Positions 27,233-35,743 of a DNA stretch of 64,000 bases are shown in pieces. A model generated the notes under the pieces. That model saw only the letters and a list, made by a program, of their open reading frames with translations, was not told where the DNA came from and searched no databases. This DNA comes from Bacteroidaceae bacterium (lineage in GTDB: Bacteria; Bacteroidota; Bacteroidia; Bacteroidales; Bacteroidaceae): assembly GCA_902362375.1 (NCBI GenBank), contig CABIVS010000007.1:310001-374000 (forward strand). The letters run 5' to 3'. A program made the translations under genes and the position numbers. How positions within the stretch are numbered: the stretch's first letter is position 1; every line of letters starts with the position of its first letter.

Positions 27233-27240
27233 CAAATATA
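27233..27240 (-). promoter_or_regulatory. Possible -7 box of the beta-barrel gene
   Basis: TATATTTG on the minus strand, 144 nt before the ATG; no good -33. Confidence 0.45.
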
Positions 27241-27437
27241 TTTCATTTATTTTATATAAAAAAATCCTTGATAGTCTATTTTTTGCATAAAGGTTATTAA
27301 AGAGTGACTATATAGAAAAAAATAATGTTTATCCGGTCTTTTTTTATGCTTAACTAATTTCCAGACAACAATGCAATCAAAATATTCTTGCAAAATTTAC
27401 ACATTCACAATTATTAACCAACTATCTACCGGTTGTT

Positions 27438-27471
27438 TACGAAATATTCGTAGATTTGCGAAGTATTCGTA
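27438..27471. promoter_or_regulatory. blaI promoter with two flanking dyads, candidate BlaI operator
   Basis: TACGAA-ATA-TTCGTA (27438-27452, perfect 6-bp arms) and TGCGAA-GTA-TTCGTA (27457-27471, one mismatch) lie 19 bp apart. The -7 box TAGATTTG (27451-27458) sits between and touches both. BlaI/MecI repressors bind such short dyads over their own promoters. Confidence 0.75.
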
Positions 27472-27487
27472 ATTAAACAACATCTCC

Positions 27488-27853
27488 ATGGAAAAGTTAA
27501 CTATACAAGAAGAAGAAGTAATGATCTACATTTGGGAGTTACAATGCTGTTTCGTAAAAGACATTGTTGCAAAGTATACGCAACCGGCACCTCCTTATAC
27601 CACAGTAGCATCTATCGTGAAGAACCTCGAGCGAAAAGGATATGTCACACCGAAACGTGTGGGTAATACCTACCAATATACTCCTGCCATTCGCGAAAAT
27701 GAATATAAACGCCATTTTATGAGTGGTGTAGTTCGTAACTACTTTGAGAACTCTTACAAAGAGATGGTTTCTTTCTTTGCCAAAGACCAGAAAATTTCGA
27801 CCGATGATCTCAAAGATATTATCGAACTCATTGAAAAAGGAAAAGAAAATTAA
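27488..27853 (+). CDS. BlaI/MecI/CopY family transcriptional repressor
   Basis: The 121-residue protein is a winged-helix repressor: LTIQEEEVMIYIWELQCCF, then the recognition helix in PPYTTVASIVKNLERKGYV and the wing KRVGNTYQYTPAI, followed by a C-terminal dimerisation helix pair. It is paired with a BlaR1-type membrane protease 18 nt downstream, so the protease probably inactivates it on signal. No beta-lactamase gene is near. Two dyads flank its own -7 box, suggesting autoregulation. Confidence 0.93.
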   Translation: MEKLTIQEEEVMIYIWELQCCFVKDIVAKYTQPAPPYTTVASIVKNLERKGYVTPKRVGNTYQYTPAIRENEYKRHFMSGVVRNYFENSYKEMVSFFAKDQKISTDDLKDIIELIEKGKEN

Positions 27854-27871
27854 TAGAAAACATTCATCACC

Positions 27872-29689
27872 ATGACTCCGGAACTGGCTTATTTTCTAAA
27901 GATAAATGTAGCGATAGCTCTGTTCTACGCATTCTATCGGTTGTTTTTTCATAAAGACACCTTCTTCCATTGGCGCAGGATGGCTTTGCTATGTTTCTTC
28001 GCTATCTCCTTGCTTTATCCTTTGCTGAATATTCAGGGATGGATAAAAGCTCACGAACCAATGGTGGCAATGGCAGATCTTTATGCAACCATCATACTTC
28101 CGGAGCAAGCAGTTACTCCTTTACAAGAGCCTGCAATGAACTGGCAAGAGGCTATCATACAGTTCGCAAAAATTATCTATTGGAGCGGAATGTTATCACT
28201 AGCTACACGCTTCTTTGTACAACTGGGTAGCATCATCCGGTTACACTTCCAATGCTCAAAAAGCAAGATACAAGGAGTACGCGTACATCTATTAAAGAAG
28301 GAAACCGGCCCTTTTTCTTTCTTCCACTGGATATTCATACACCCACAATCACATACGGAATCTGAAATCAGTGAAATCATTACTCATGAAGAGACACACG
28401 TCCGTCAATACCATTCGGTAGACGTACTTATCAGCGAGATAATGTGTATCTTTTGCTGGTTCAATCCATTTATCTGGCTGATGAAACGGGAAGTCAGAGG
28501 AAACCTCGAATACCTGGCAGATCACCATGTATTGGAGACGGGGCATGATAGTAAATCATACCAGTACCATTTATTGGGACTGGCACATCACAAGGCTGCA
28601 GCAAATTTATCAAATAGTTTCAATGTTTTACCACTCAAAAATCGTATTAAAATGATGAATAAACGAAGAACGAAAGAAATAGGAAGAACAAAATATCTGA
28701 TGTTTCTTCCCTTGGCTGCTATCTTAATGATTGTCAGTAACATCGAAATGGTGGCACGTACTACTGAAAAATTTGCCAAAGAAATGATGGGGCAAGCAAC
28801 AGAAGAAGCTGCCATACAAGCTGAAACCACGGATATTCCGGAACTTCCTATAGAAGAAATTCAAGGAACTACACTTCCACTGGATAAGCAAGGAAAGGAA
28901 ATGACGGAAACTCAAATCAAAAGTGTACCAGATTCCGTTGTCTTCCAAGTTGTAGAAGAAATGCCAGATTTTCCGGGAGGAGCACAGGCACTGATGGATT
29001 ACTTGTCGAAGAATGTCAAATATCCGGCTGAAGCACATGCAATCGGCGCACAAGGACGCGTGATTGTAAGCTTTACTGTTAAAAAGGACGGAACTATAGC
29101 CGATACGAAAGTGGAACGAAGTGTCAATCCGTATCTCGACAAAGAAGCCATGCGTGTAATTGCCGCCATGCCTAAATGGAAACCCGGTAAACAAAGGGGA
29201 GAAGCGGTGAACGTGAAATTTACAGTTCCTGTTGCTTTCAGACTTACTGGTCCGGAGCTTCCCAAAGCGGAAGAGGTAAAGCAGTCCGACATGGATGAAG
29301 TAGTGGTGGTGGGCTATGCTGCAAAAGATGATCCAACTCCAGAGGGAGGCAGTGTAAAAGGAGAAAATGAGGATGAAGTATTCACCGTGGTAGAAGCAAT
29401 GCCCAAATTTCCGGGAGGACAAGCCGGCCTGTTCCAATATCTGGCTAGAAGTATCAAATATCCCGTCATCGCTCAAAAAAGTAAAGAGCAAGGCAGAGTC
29501 ATCATACAGATGATTATTGGTAAAGACGGAAGTTTGTCGAATATCAAAGTCTTACGCAGTGTATCTCCGTCACTGGATGCAGAGGCTGTACGCGTAGTGG
29601 GTAATATGCCTAAATGGGAACCAGGAATGCAAAAAGGACAGCCTGTTTCTGTCAAGTATACCATTCCTATCGTATTCAGATTACAGTAA
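27872..29689 (+). CDS. BlaR1-like M56 metalloprotease with two TonB C-terminal domains
   Basis: A 605-residue membrane protein. Residues about 1-125 hold three helices; the zinc protease motif HEETH is at 172-176, followed by an M56-type region (GNLEYLADHHVLETG), and a last helix near 271-290. The extracytoplasmic tail carries two TonB_C-type domains, at about 355-455 and 505-605 (both with a FPGG segment, KYP, GRVI and a final VPVAFRL or IPIVFRL strand). Between them, DEVVVVGYA at 475-483 matches the SusC motif DEVVVVGYG of this window. The domain that senses beta-lactams in BlaR1 is absent, so the signal is different. The partner repressor is upstream. Confidence 0.9.
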   Translation: MTPELAYFLKINVAIALFYAFYRLFFHKDTFFHWRRMALLCFFAISLLYPLLNIQGWIKAHEPMVAMADLYATIILPEQAVTPLQEPAMNWQEAIIQFAKIIYWSGMLSLATRFFVQLGSIIRLHFQCSKSKIQGVRVHLLKKETGPFSFFHWIFIHPQSHTESEISEIITHEETHVRQYHSVDVLISEIMCIFCWFNPFIWLMKREVRGNLEYLADHHVLETGHDSKSYQYHLLGLAHHKAAANLSNSFNVLPLKNRIKMMNKRRTKEIGRTKYLMFLPLAAILMIVSNIEMVARTTEKFAKEMMGQATEEAAIQAETTDIPELPIEEIQGTTLPLDKQGKEMTETQIKSVPDSVVFQVVEEMPDFPGGAQALMDYLSKNVKYPAEAHAIGAQGRVIVSFTVKKDGTIADTKVERSVNPYLDKEAMRVIAAMPKWKPGKQRGEAVNVKFTVPVAFRLTGPELPKAEEVKQSDMDEVVVVGYAAKDDPTPEGGSVKGENEDEVFTVVEAMPKFPGGQAGLFQYLARSIKYPVIAQKSKEQGRVIIQMIIGKDGSLSNIKVLRSVSPSLDAEAVRVVGNMPKWEPGMQKGQPVSVKYTIPIVFRLQ

Positions 29690-29695
29690 ATTCTT

Positions 29696-29800
29696 TCCCC
29701 GGTGCCGCTCCCTTTCCTCATCGGTAAGGAAAGGGGCGTTCATCGGTGGGGAGCACCCTCCTCCCCCAGTGCCGAACGTATCCTTCCCCGGTGCTCAAAA
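29696..29800. repeat. 22-bp degenerate tandem repeat array B
   Basis: Cores GGTGC, GGTAA, GGTGG, AGTGC and GGTGC begin at 29701, 29723, 29745, 29768 and 29790 (spacing 22, 22, 23, 22). Core contexts such as TTCATCGGTGGGG match array A, 24 kb away. It lies between the BlaR1-like gene and the next, co-directional gene. Confidence 0.88.
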
Positions 29801-29848
29801 AAACATTTCTTTTTCAGCTGTTTACAAGGATAGTTATAAAAAGATCCT

Positions 29849-29856
29849 TATATTTG
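29849..29856 (+). promoter_or_regulatory. -7 box of the large TlpA-like gene
   Basis: TATATTTG, 24 nt before the ATG. It suggests this gene has its own promoter beyond array B. Confidence 0.55.
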
Positions 29857-29880
29857 CTCATGTAACAAAACATTATTCAC

Positions 29881-31794
29881 ATGAAAAGATTCGTATGGAT
29901 TATTGGTTTGATATGCTGCATGACCTGCATCATACAAGCCAAAGACAGAGTGATCGAGCGTCCTCCTTTTCTAGCATGGAGCTCCAACAGTATCGAGGTC
30001 GATAAAATTGTCATGAGTGATACAGTGACAACAGTGTATATAAAGGCTTTCTATCATCCTAAATATTGGATAAAAATAGCAACGGGCAGTTTCCTGAAAG
30101 ACAACAATGGAATGCTCTATCCCATTCGAAGAGGAATTGGAATCACATTAGACAAGGAGTTCTGGATGCCGGAATCAGGAGAAGCGGAATTCCAATTGTT
30201 ATTTCCTCCCATACCCGAAAATGTGACCAGTCTGGATTTCTCGGAAGGGGATTTTGACGGAGCATATAAGATATGGGGCATACAACTGGATAAGGATGCA
30301 TTCTATAAACAGAAACTTCCCAAAGAAGCAGTCGTACACAAAATAAATAAGAAAGCGATATTGCCGACTCCTAAGTTGGCCTACGGAACTGCTACTCTTA
30401 AAGGAAAAATACTGGACTATCAAAAAGAGATGATAAAGCAAGTGAAGATGCACATAGAAAGTCCTGCACTGAATATCCACAACGAACAGAATATCATAAA
30501 AATCAAGGAAGACGGCACTTTCCTGGCGGAATTAAAAGTGGTATCTGTTACAAGCGTAGCATTGGAATTTCCTTTTGGTTGGATTGAATGTCTGATAGCT
30601 CCCAATGAAGAGACATCACTCATTATAAATACGAAAGAACTTTGCCGCAGACAAGCACATCTGCAAAGAAAAGATAAAACGTATGGAGAGCCTGTATACT
30701 TCAATGGTTATCTGGCTAGCCTACAACAAGAATTAGCTTCAGTAGATATAAACATTGTATTAAAAAGCGTTTATTACATGGATATGTACAACGACATTGT
30801 CGGGAAAAGTGCAGATGAATATAAAGCTTATGTACTTGAGCGCCTTCCATCTATTCGAAAAGAAATCGCGCAATCACAATACAGTAATGCGTGCAAAGAG
30901 CTATTAAATATCCTGGTAGATCTGGATGCGACTGGCAAAATCGCTATGACGGAGAGAGAACTAAAATCAGCACATATTGCTGTCAATAAACTGAATAGGG
31001 AACAGACAGACGATTATTTTTATAATACTCACATCGATACTCCTAAAGGATACTATGACATATTAAAGGAATTCAGTTCTATCAACACTCTTAAAGCTCT
31101 ATACGGCAAATATTACGCATCGACGATTTATTTGATAAGCTTCCTGCCAGATTCTCAAAAGGTACTTGAGGAGACACTAGGAACAGGACAGGGACCCTTA
31201 TTTGATAATATTAAATTTAATAAGCTGTATCAATCCATCAAAAATTTCTCCCCGTTAACAACAGAACAGCATGCCGAATTAAAAACTTTTTCTTCTCCGG
31301 TTTATGCCGAGATGCTTAACCAAACGAACAAAGAAATCATAAAGAAAATTGAATTGAACAAAAGAAAGACAGGATTCACAGTGAACGAAGCCGGACAAGT
31401 CTCCAATGAGGATTTATTTCCCTCCATTATCTCTAAATTCCGGGGACACACATTGTTAGTTGATTTCTGGGCAACATGGTGTGGTCCTTGCCGCACGGCT
31501 AATAAAGCTATTCTTCCCATGAAAGAGGAATTAAAAGATATGGATATTATCTACCTTTACATCACAGGCGAGACTTCTCCCAAAGGTACTTGGGAAAATA
31601 TGATTACCGATATTCATGGTGAGCATTTCCGTGTGACAAATGAGCAATGGAGTTTTCTGATGTCCAATTTCAACATACAGGGAGTTCCTACCTACTTTGT
31701 TGTTGATCCGGAGGGTAATATCACCTTTAAGCAAACAGGTTTTCCGGGAGTAGACACGATGAAAGAACAGTTAATGAAGGCTATGAATAAGTAA
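29881..31794 (+). CDS. Large secreted protein with C-terminal TlpA-like thioredoxin domain
   Basis: A 637-residue protein with a signal peptide (MKRFVWIIGLICCMTCIIQA), a long N-terminal region of mixed strand and helix (residues about 25-490) that I cannot assign, and a C-terminal thioredoxin domain (about 500-635). The active site is VDFWATWCGPCRTANK, with the cis-proline in GVPTYFVVDPEGN. It is probably a periplasmic thiol:disulfide reductase. It follows the BlaI/BlaR1-like pair; a regulatory link is possible but a separate -7 box and array B lie between. Confidence 0.85.
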   Translation: MKRFVWIIGLICCMTCIIQAKDRVIERPPFLAWSSNSIEVDKIVMSDTVTTVYIKAFYHPKYWIKIATGSFLKDNNGMLYPIRRGIGITLDKEFWMPESGEAEFQLLFPPIPENVTSLDFSEGDFDGAYKIWGIQLDKDAFYKQKLPKEAVVHKINKKAILPTPKLAYGTATLKGKILDYQKEMIKQVKMHIESPALNIHNEQNIIKIKEDGTFLAELKVVSVTSVALEFPFGWIECLIAPNEETSLIINTKELCRRQAHLQRKDKTYGEPVYFNGYLASLQQELASVDINIVLKSVYYMDMYNDIVGKSADEYKAYVLERLPSIRKEIAQSQYSNACKELLNILVDLDATGKIAMTERELKSAHIAVNKLNREQTDDYFYNTHIDTPKGYYDILKEFSSINTLKALYGKYYASTIYLISFLPDSQKVLEETLGTGQGPLFDNIKFNKLYQSIKNFSPLTTEQHAELKTFSSPVYAEMLNQTNKEIIKKIELNKRKTGFTVNEAGQVSNEDLFPSIISKFRGHTLLVDFWATWCGPCRTANKAILPMKEELKDMDIIYLYITGETSPKGTWENMITDIHGEHFRVTNEQWSFLMSNFNIQGVPTYFVVDPEGNITFKQTGFPGVDTMKEQLMKAMNK

Positions 31795-31814
31795 TTCAAA
31801 CCTAATAAATCAAT

Positions 31815-31925
31815 AAAGAAAAAGGGCTGTCTAACAAGTCCCTCATTTACAATTTCACCCACGCTACAGATAGTTATAGCGTGGGTGATTTTCAATATTC
31901 AGAACTCGTTAGACAGCTCCTTTTT
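31815..31925. repeat. Nested inverted repeat, two-way terminator or MITE-like element
   Basis: The outer arms (GGGCTGTCTAAC on the left, GTTAGACAGCTCC on the right, with flanking A and T runs) pair over about 18 bp. Inside, CACCCACGCTA pairs with TAGCGTGGGTG over a 10-nt loop. It lies between converging genes and could end transcription both ways. The long terminal repeats on a core of about 110 bp also fit a non-autonomous miniature element; no clear target duplication is seen. Confidence 0.75.
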
Positions 31926-31973
31926 ATATCCTACGAGTGGGAGGCCAAAAGTCCTCCAAACTCCCCACCATCT

Positions 31974-33074
31974 TTATTTATGCATTTCTACAATTTGAGT
32001 TGGAGCCATCTCTACATTCCGGCGATCTACCTGACGAACGACACTGGCAGCCAGGGATAAGAAAGCACGTCCGGTCACGGAGTCTTCATCCAACGCAACA
32101 GGAGTACCATTATCTCCTCCTTCACAGATGCTTTGCACGATAGGAATCTGTCCCAACAAAGGAACATTCATTTCTTCAGCCAGTTTCTTGGCACCTTCTT
32201 TACCAAAGATATAGTATTTATTCTCGGGAAGTTCAGCGGGAGTAAACCAAGCCATATTCTCAACCAAACCGAGAATAGGTACATTTACCTTATCATTGGT
32301 GAACATATTGATTCCCTTACGGGCATCTGCCAAAGCAACCGCTTGCGGAGTGCTGACAACAATCGCTCCTGTCATGGCTAATGTTTGAACAACCGTCAAA
32401 TGAATGTCACTGGTTCCGGGAGGAAGGTCTATCAGGAAATAATCCAAATCTCCCCAGGCTGCATCAGCTATCAACTGTTTCAATGCATTACTTGCCATTC
32501 CACCACGCCACAAAGTTGCCTGATCCGGATCGACAAAGAAACCGATAGACAATAATTTCACTCCATATTTCTCTACCGGAATAATCATGTCACGACCATC
32601 TATACGTTCAGCATAGGGGCGTGCATCCTCCACCTGAAACATCTTAGGCATGGAAGGACCGAAAATATCTGCATCGAGCAAACCAACCTTATAGCCTAAT
32701 TTAGCCAGAGCAACTGCCAGGTTCGCAGACACCGTAGACTTACCCACGCCACCTTTACCGGAAGATATACCGACTATATTCTTCACTTGCGGAAGGAGCT
32801 TGCCAACTTCCGGACGAGCGGCTTGCTTACTCTCTGTTGTGATTGTTACCTGCACATCAGGAGAGACATACGTATGAATAGCTGTTTCCGCAGCTTTCAA
32901 CATTGATTTCATAAACGGATCAGTCGGTTTCTCAAAAATCAATGAAAAGCTGACAGTCATACCATCAATACGAAGATTATCGGCAACCATCTCCGCTTCC
33001 ACCAAATTCTTTCCCGTACCAGGATAACGCACCGTTGCCAATGCATCCAATATCAATTTAGGATAGAGAGTCAT
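31974..33074 (-). CDS. mrp: Mrp/NBP35 family iron-sulfur cluster carrier ATPase
   Basis: The 366-residue protein has an N-terminal MIP18/DUF59 domain (about 5-80) and a P-loop ATPase with the deviant Walker A SGKGGVGKSTVSANLA near residue 105, ATLWRGGM, and LIDLPPGTSD. Family members carry and transfer Fe-S clusters. The usual C-terminal CxxC was not seen, which is common in the DUF59-fused form of some lineages but should be noted. It follows trmB on the same strand after 60 nt. Confidence 0.92.
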   Translation of the reverse strand: MTLYPKLILDALATVRYPGTGKNLVEAEMVADNLRIDGMTVSFSLIFEKPTDPFMKSMLKAAETAIHTYVSPDVQVTITTESKQAARPEVGKLLPQVKNIVGISSGKGGVGKSTVSANLAVALAKLGYKVGLLDADIFGPSMPKMFQVEDARPYAERIDGRDMIIPVEKYGVKLLSIGFFVDPDQATLWRGGMASNALKQLIADAAWGDLDYFLIDLPPGTSDIHLTVVQTLAMTGAIVVSTPQAVALADARKGINMFTNDKVNVPILGLVENMAWFTPAELPENKYYIFGKEGAKKLAEEMNVPLLGQIPIVQSICEGGDNGTPVALDEDSVTGRAFLSLAASVVRQVDRRNVEMAPTQIVEMHK

Positions 33075-33134
33075 TTTATTTACTATTTGACGATTTACAA
33101 TTATACGATTTAATTACTATTTACTGCTGGAGAA

Positions 33135-33893
33135 TTATTTGCTTGTATTCAATCCGCTACGCTTGCTACGGTTATAGCTACGATAGGGATCAAGCTCTAT
33201 TTCCACATCCGGTTCTTGTAGTTTACCTTCCTGCGGAAGCCGGAATTTGATATACTTAATATCTAAACCACGATCCAGCCATTGTTGTTCATAATAGGTC
33301 TTAATACCGAGAATATTATCTACCAGACCAGAATGATATAAATCTTCAGTCATAAACTCAACGGGAAGTTTGTTTGCCTCAATCATGTATTTCGTATAGG
33401 TAAACATGAAGTTGCTGTCCGTTTTCAGGTGGATAATGCCATTCGGCTGCAAGAATTTGCGATACCGTTCCATAAAATAGGTAGAGGTCAGTCGTTTGGT
33501 TGCTTTCTTCATTTGCGGATCAGAGAAAGTAAGCCATATTTCACTCACTTCGCCTTCGGCAAAAAAACGTTCGATGATTTCAATATTGGTACGCAGGAAA
33601 GCGACATTCTTCATTCCGGCCTGTAATGACTCCGTTGCTCCCGTCCACATACGGGCGCCTTTTATATCCACTGCTATAAAGTTCTTTTCGGGAAACATCT
33701 TACCCAGACCGACGGTATACTCACCACGTCCGCAACCCAGTTCGAGCACAATCGGATGATCGTTTTTAAAAAACTCTTTATGCCATTTCCCCTTCATGTC
33801 AAAAGGCACATTATCTACCGCCGAATAAGGATATTCGAATACGTGCGGATAACTTGCCATATCGGCAAACTTTTCTAATTTATTCTTTCCCAT
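33135..33893 (-). CDS. trmB: tRNA (guanine-N7-)-methyltransferase
   Basis: The 252-residue enzyme makes m7G46 in tRNA using SAM. The SAM loop is [15 protein letters not shown], with [12 protein letters not shown] and the TrmB segment [15 protein letters not shown] (family pattern FPDPWxKxRHxKRR, here diverged). I chose ATG 33893 (MGKNKLEK) since the -7 box at 33913-33920 lies between it and the longer in-frame start at 33935. A consensus promoter directs it; mrp follows. Confidence 0.93.
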   Translation of the reverse strand: MGKNKLEKFADMASYPHVFEYPYSAVDNVPFDMKGKWHKEFFKNDHPIVLELGCGRGEYTVGLGKMFPEKNFIAVDIKGARMWTGATESLQAGMKNVAFLRTNIEIIERFFAEGEVSEIWLTFSDPQMKKATKRLTSTYFMERYRKFLQPNGIIHLKTDSNFMFTYTKYMIEANKLPVEFMTEDLYHSGLVDNILGIKTYYEQQWLDRGLDIKYIKFRLPQEGKLQEPDVEIELDPYRSYNRSKRSGLNTSK

Positions 33894-33912
33894 ATCAATC
33901 CTGATTAGATCG

Positions 33913-33943
33913 CAAAGGTACTGATTTTGATGCAACCGACAAA
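33913..33943 (-). promoter_or_regulatory. trmB-mrp promoter
   Basis: On the minus strand TTTG (33940-33943), 19 nt, then TACCTTTG (33913-33920): full consensus. It decides the trmB start. Confidence 0.85.
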
Positions 33944-33976
33944 AAGAAATGGAGCACAGATTTCTCCATGCTCCAT
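33940..33976 (-). terminator. Terminator of the DUF975 gene
   Basis: ATGGAGCA (33949-33956) pairs with TGCTCCAT (33969-33976). Read on the minus strand it is followed by TTCTTTTTG at 33940-33948. That tail includes the trmB -33 box. Confidence 0.83.
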
Positions 33977-34005
33977 TCTTCTATAGTGCTGAATGATTCG
34001 TCTTA

Positions 34006-34629
34006 TCAAATCTCAACATTCACTTCAACGTCTACTTCCACATTTCCGCCTTGTTGTGCTTTCAAATCTTCATAGAAAGCAGCACGGGAAATAGCAACAT
34101 ACGGTTGCAGGAAAAGAAATCCAATACCAAAAGTAAAGATACAAAGGATGGCCCAGCCAATGAAGCTTAAATCAAGCATGAACAACTTCATCTTGTTTCC
34201 TTCCATCATAGCCATACTTTTCTCAATAGCTGCATTGTTTTTCATTTCCGGTTCATCTTTCAAGATAAAGTCGGTCATTGCATAAGAATAAGCCTTAATG
34301 ATACCCGGTATAAGCAGCAACAGTGACCACAAAACTGTATAGACCATCTGAAGCAACTTAGTGACAAAAATACGTCCATAATCTTGGAAACCTTCGAACA
34401 AAGTACCAAAGTCAATGTCTTTGCCTCTACATACGCCAAGCATTACAATAGTAAAACCGTACGCAACCGGTAGTCCGACAAATAATGAGCATAACCCTCC
34501 AATCAAAGGAATAGCTGATAAACCGCCGGCTATAACTGAATAAATAAGTGCAGCAACAGCTGCCATAGGCCACTTGCCTCGAAGTGCCTCACGTGCCTGC
34601 GCACGCAATTCTGAATTTTGCTTTAACAT
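34006..34629 (-). CDS. DUF975 family membrane protein
   Basis: A 207-residue protein that begins LRAQAREALRGKWPMAA, the DUF975 signature, and has about six hydrophobic helices (for example AALIYSVIAGGLSAIPLIGG and LLQMVYTVLWSLLLLIPGII). The tail has a Val/Glu-rich repeat (VEVDVEVNVEI). Function is unknown. It has its own -7 box TATTTTTG at 34663-34670, 33 nt before the ATG, and a strong terminator after it. Confidence 0.88.
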   Translation of the reverse strand: MLKQNSELRAQAREALRGKWPMAAVAALIYSVIAGGLSAIPLIGGLCSLFVGLPVAYGFTIVMLGVCRGKDIDFGTLFEGFQDYGRIFVTKLLQMVYTVLWSLLLLIPGIIKAYSYAMTDFILKDEPEMKNNAAIEKSMAMMEGNKMKLFMLDLSFIGWAILCIFTFGIGFLFLQPYVAISRAAFYEDLKAQQGGNVEVDVEVNVEI

Positions 34630-34662
34630 AATGAATAATATTAATTGATAAATGTGTCATTT

Positions 34663-34670
34663 CAAAAATA
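34663..34670 (-). promoter_or_regulatory. -7 box of the DUF975 gene
   Basis: TATTTTTG on the minus strand in the short gap after ilvE. No matching -33. Confidence 0.5.
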
Positions 34671-34673
34671 TAG

Positions 34674-35693
34674 TTATTCCACTATTGTTACCCAGCCATG
34701 CGTATCCGGTTCGTCGCCATACTGAATTCCACGGAGCTTATTATACAATTTTGTACAGATTGGTCCCGGCTTACCGTCTTTAGAGATCACATAAGATTTT
34801 CCGTTTTCCAAATCATCGATACGTTGAATCGGGCTGATTACTGCAGCAGTACCACAAGCACCTGCTTCCTCAAATGTTTCCAGTTCTTCTTCCGGTATCG
34901 GACGGCGTTCTACCTTGATACCCATATCTTCTGCCAACTGCATCAAACTCTTATTGGTAATAGAAGGCAAGATAGAAGATGATTTCGGAGTGATATACGT
35001 ATTATCCTTAATACCGAAGAAATTGGCAGCACCACATTCATCGATATATTTCTTTTCTTTCGCATCAAGATAGAACTCGCAGGAATAGCCCAAATCGTGC
35101 GCTTTCTTGTTAGCACGAAGACTGGCTGCATAGTTACCACCCACTTTATAAATACCTGTTCCATGAGGAGCGGCACGGTCAAACTCACGAATGATAACGT
35201 ACGGATTGGTAGAGAAGCCACCTTTGAAGTACGGTCCTACCGGAGTTACAAATACTACAAACATATACTCATCTGCAGGATGTACGCCTACCTGGGCACT
35301 TGTTCCAATCAATAGCGGACGAATGTAAAGAGAAGCACCGGTTTCATAAGGAGGAATAAAGCGTTCATTCAGCTTCACCACTTTCAAGATTGCTTCTTTG
35401 AATCGTTCTGTCGGAAGTTCTGCCATCAGAATTCCCTGGCAAGTAGATTGCAAACGGGCAGCATTTTCTTCCAAACGGAAAATACGAACTTTACCATCTT
35501 TTCCACGGAATGCTTTCAGTCCTTCAAAGGCTTCCTGACCATAATGTAAACAGGTTGCCGCCATGTGCAAATTAAGGTGTTCTTCACTGCTTACCTCCAG
35601 TTCTCCCCATGCACCATTACGGAAATTGATTCTCACATTGTAATCTGTCTTCATATATCCAAACGACAGATTCGCCCAGTCTATTTCTTTCAT
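34674..35693 (-). CDS. ilvE: Branched-chain amino acid aminotransferase
   Basis: The 339-residue fold-type IV PLP enzyme transfers amino groups to or from the branched-chain keto acids. It has the N-terminal LHYGQEAFEGLKAFRG, the cofactor lysine segment TGIYKVGGNYAASL, LDAKEKKYIDECGAANFFGI, and EAGACGTAAVISP near the cofactor phosphate. Length fits the group of BCATs of 330-360 residues. A -7 box TATTTTTG at 35732-35739 lies at the end of xseB, so it can be transcribed apart from the mnmA to xseB genes. Confidence 0.96.
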   Translation of the reverse strand: MKEIDWANLSFGYMKTDYNVRINFRNGAWGELEVSSEEHLNLHMAATCLHYGQEAFEGLKAFRGKDGKVRIFRLEENAARLQSTCQGILMAELPTERFKEAILKVVKLNERFIPPYETGASLYIRPLLIGTSAQVGVHPADEYMFVVFVTPVGPYFKGGFSTNPYVIIREFDRAAPHGTGIYKVGGNYAASLRANKKAHDLGYSCEFYLDAKEKKYIDECGAANFFGIKDNTYITPKSSSILPSITNKSLMQLAEDMGIKVERRPIPEEELETFEEAGACGTAAVISPIQRIDDLENGKSYVISKDGKPGPICTKLYNKLRGIQYGDEPDTHGWVTIVE

Positions 35694-35731
35694 ATTGTTA
35701 TGTATTAGTTTATTTTCTATGCATTGAAACG

Positions 35732-35739
35732 CAAAAATA
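35732..35739 (-). promoter_or_regulatory. ilvE -7 box
   Basis: TATTTTTG on the minus strand, 38 nt before the ilvE start and just past the xseB stop. No clear -33. Confidence 0.5.
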
Positions 35740-35743
35740 ACTT

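Larger units (their letters stand above)
27090..27487. other. 398-bp divergent intergenic region
   Basis: It separates the beta-barrel gene from blaI. It holds a possible -7 box, the blaI promoter with two dyads (27438-27471), and a half-site-like ATTCGTAA near 27172. Otherwise it is AT-rich. Confidence 0.7.

Noticed and set aside
31815..31925. Complete insertion sequence
   Set aside because: The element is about 110 bp and encodes no transposase; no clear target duplication is seen.
33075..33134. ACGATTT-like repeats between trmB and mrp as a further short-unit array
   Set aside because: Only two or three loose copies without a fixed period or an inverted partner, so not counted with the clear arrays.
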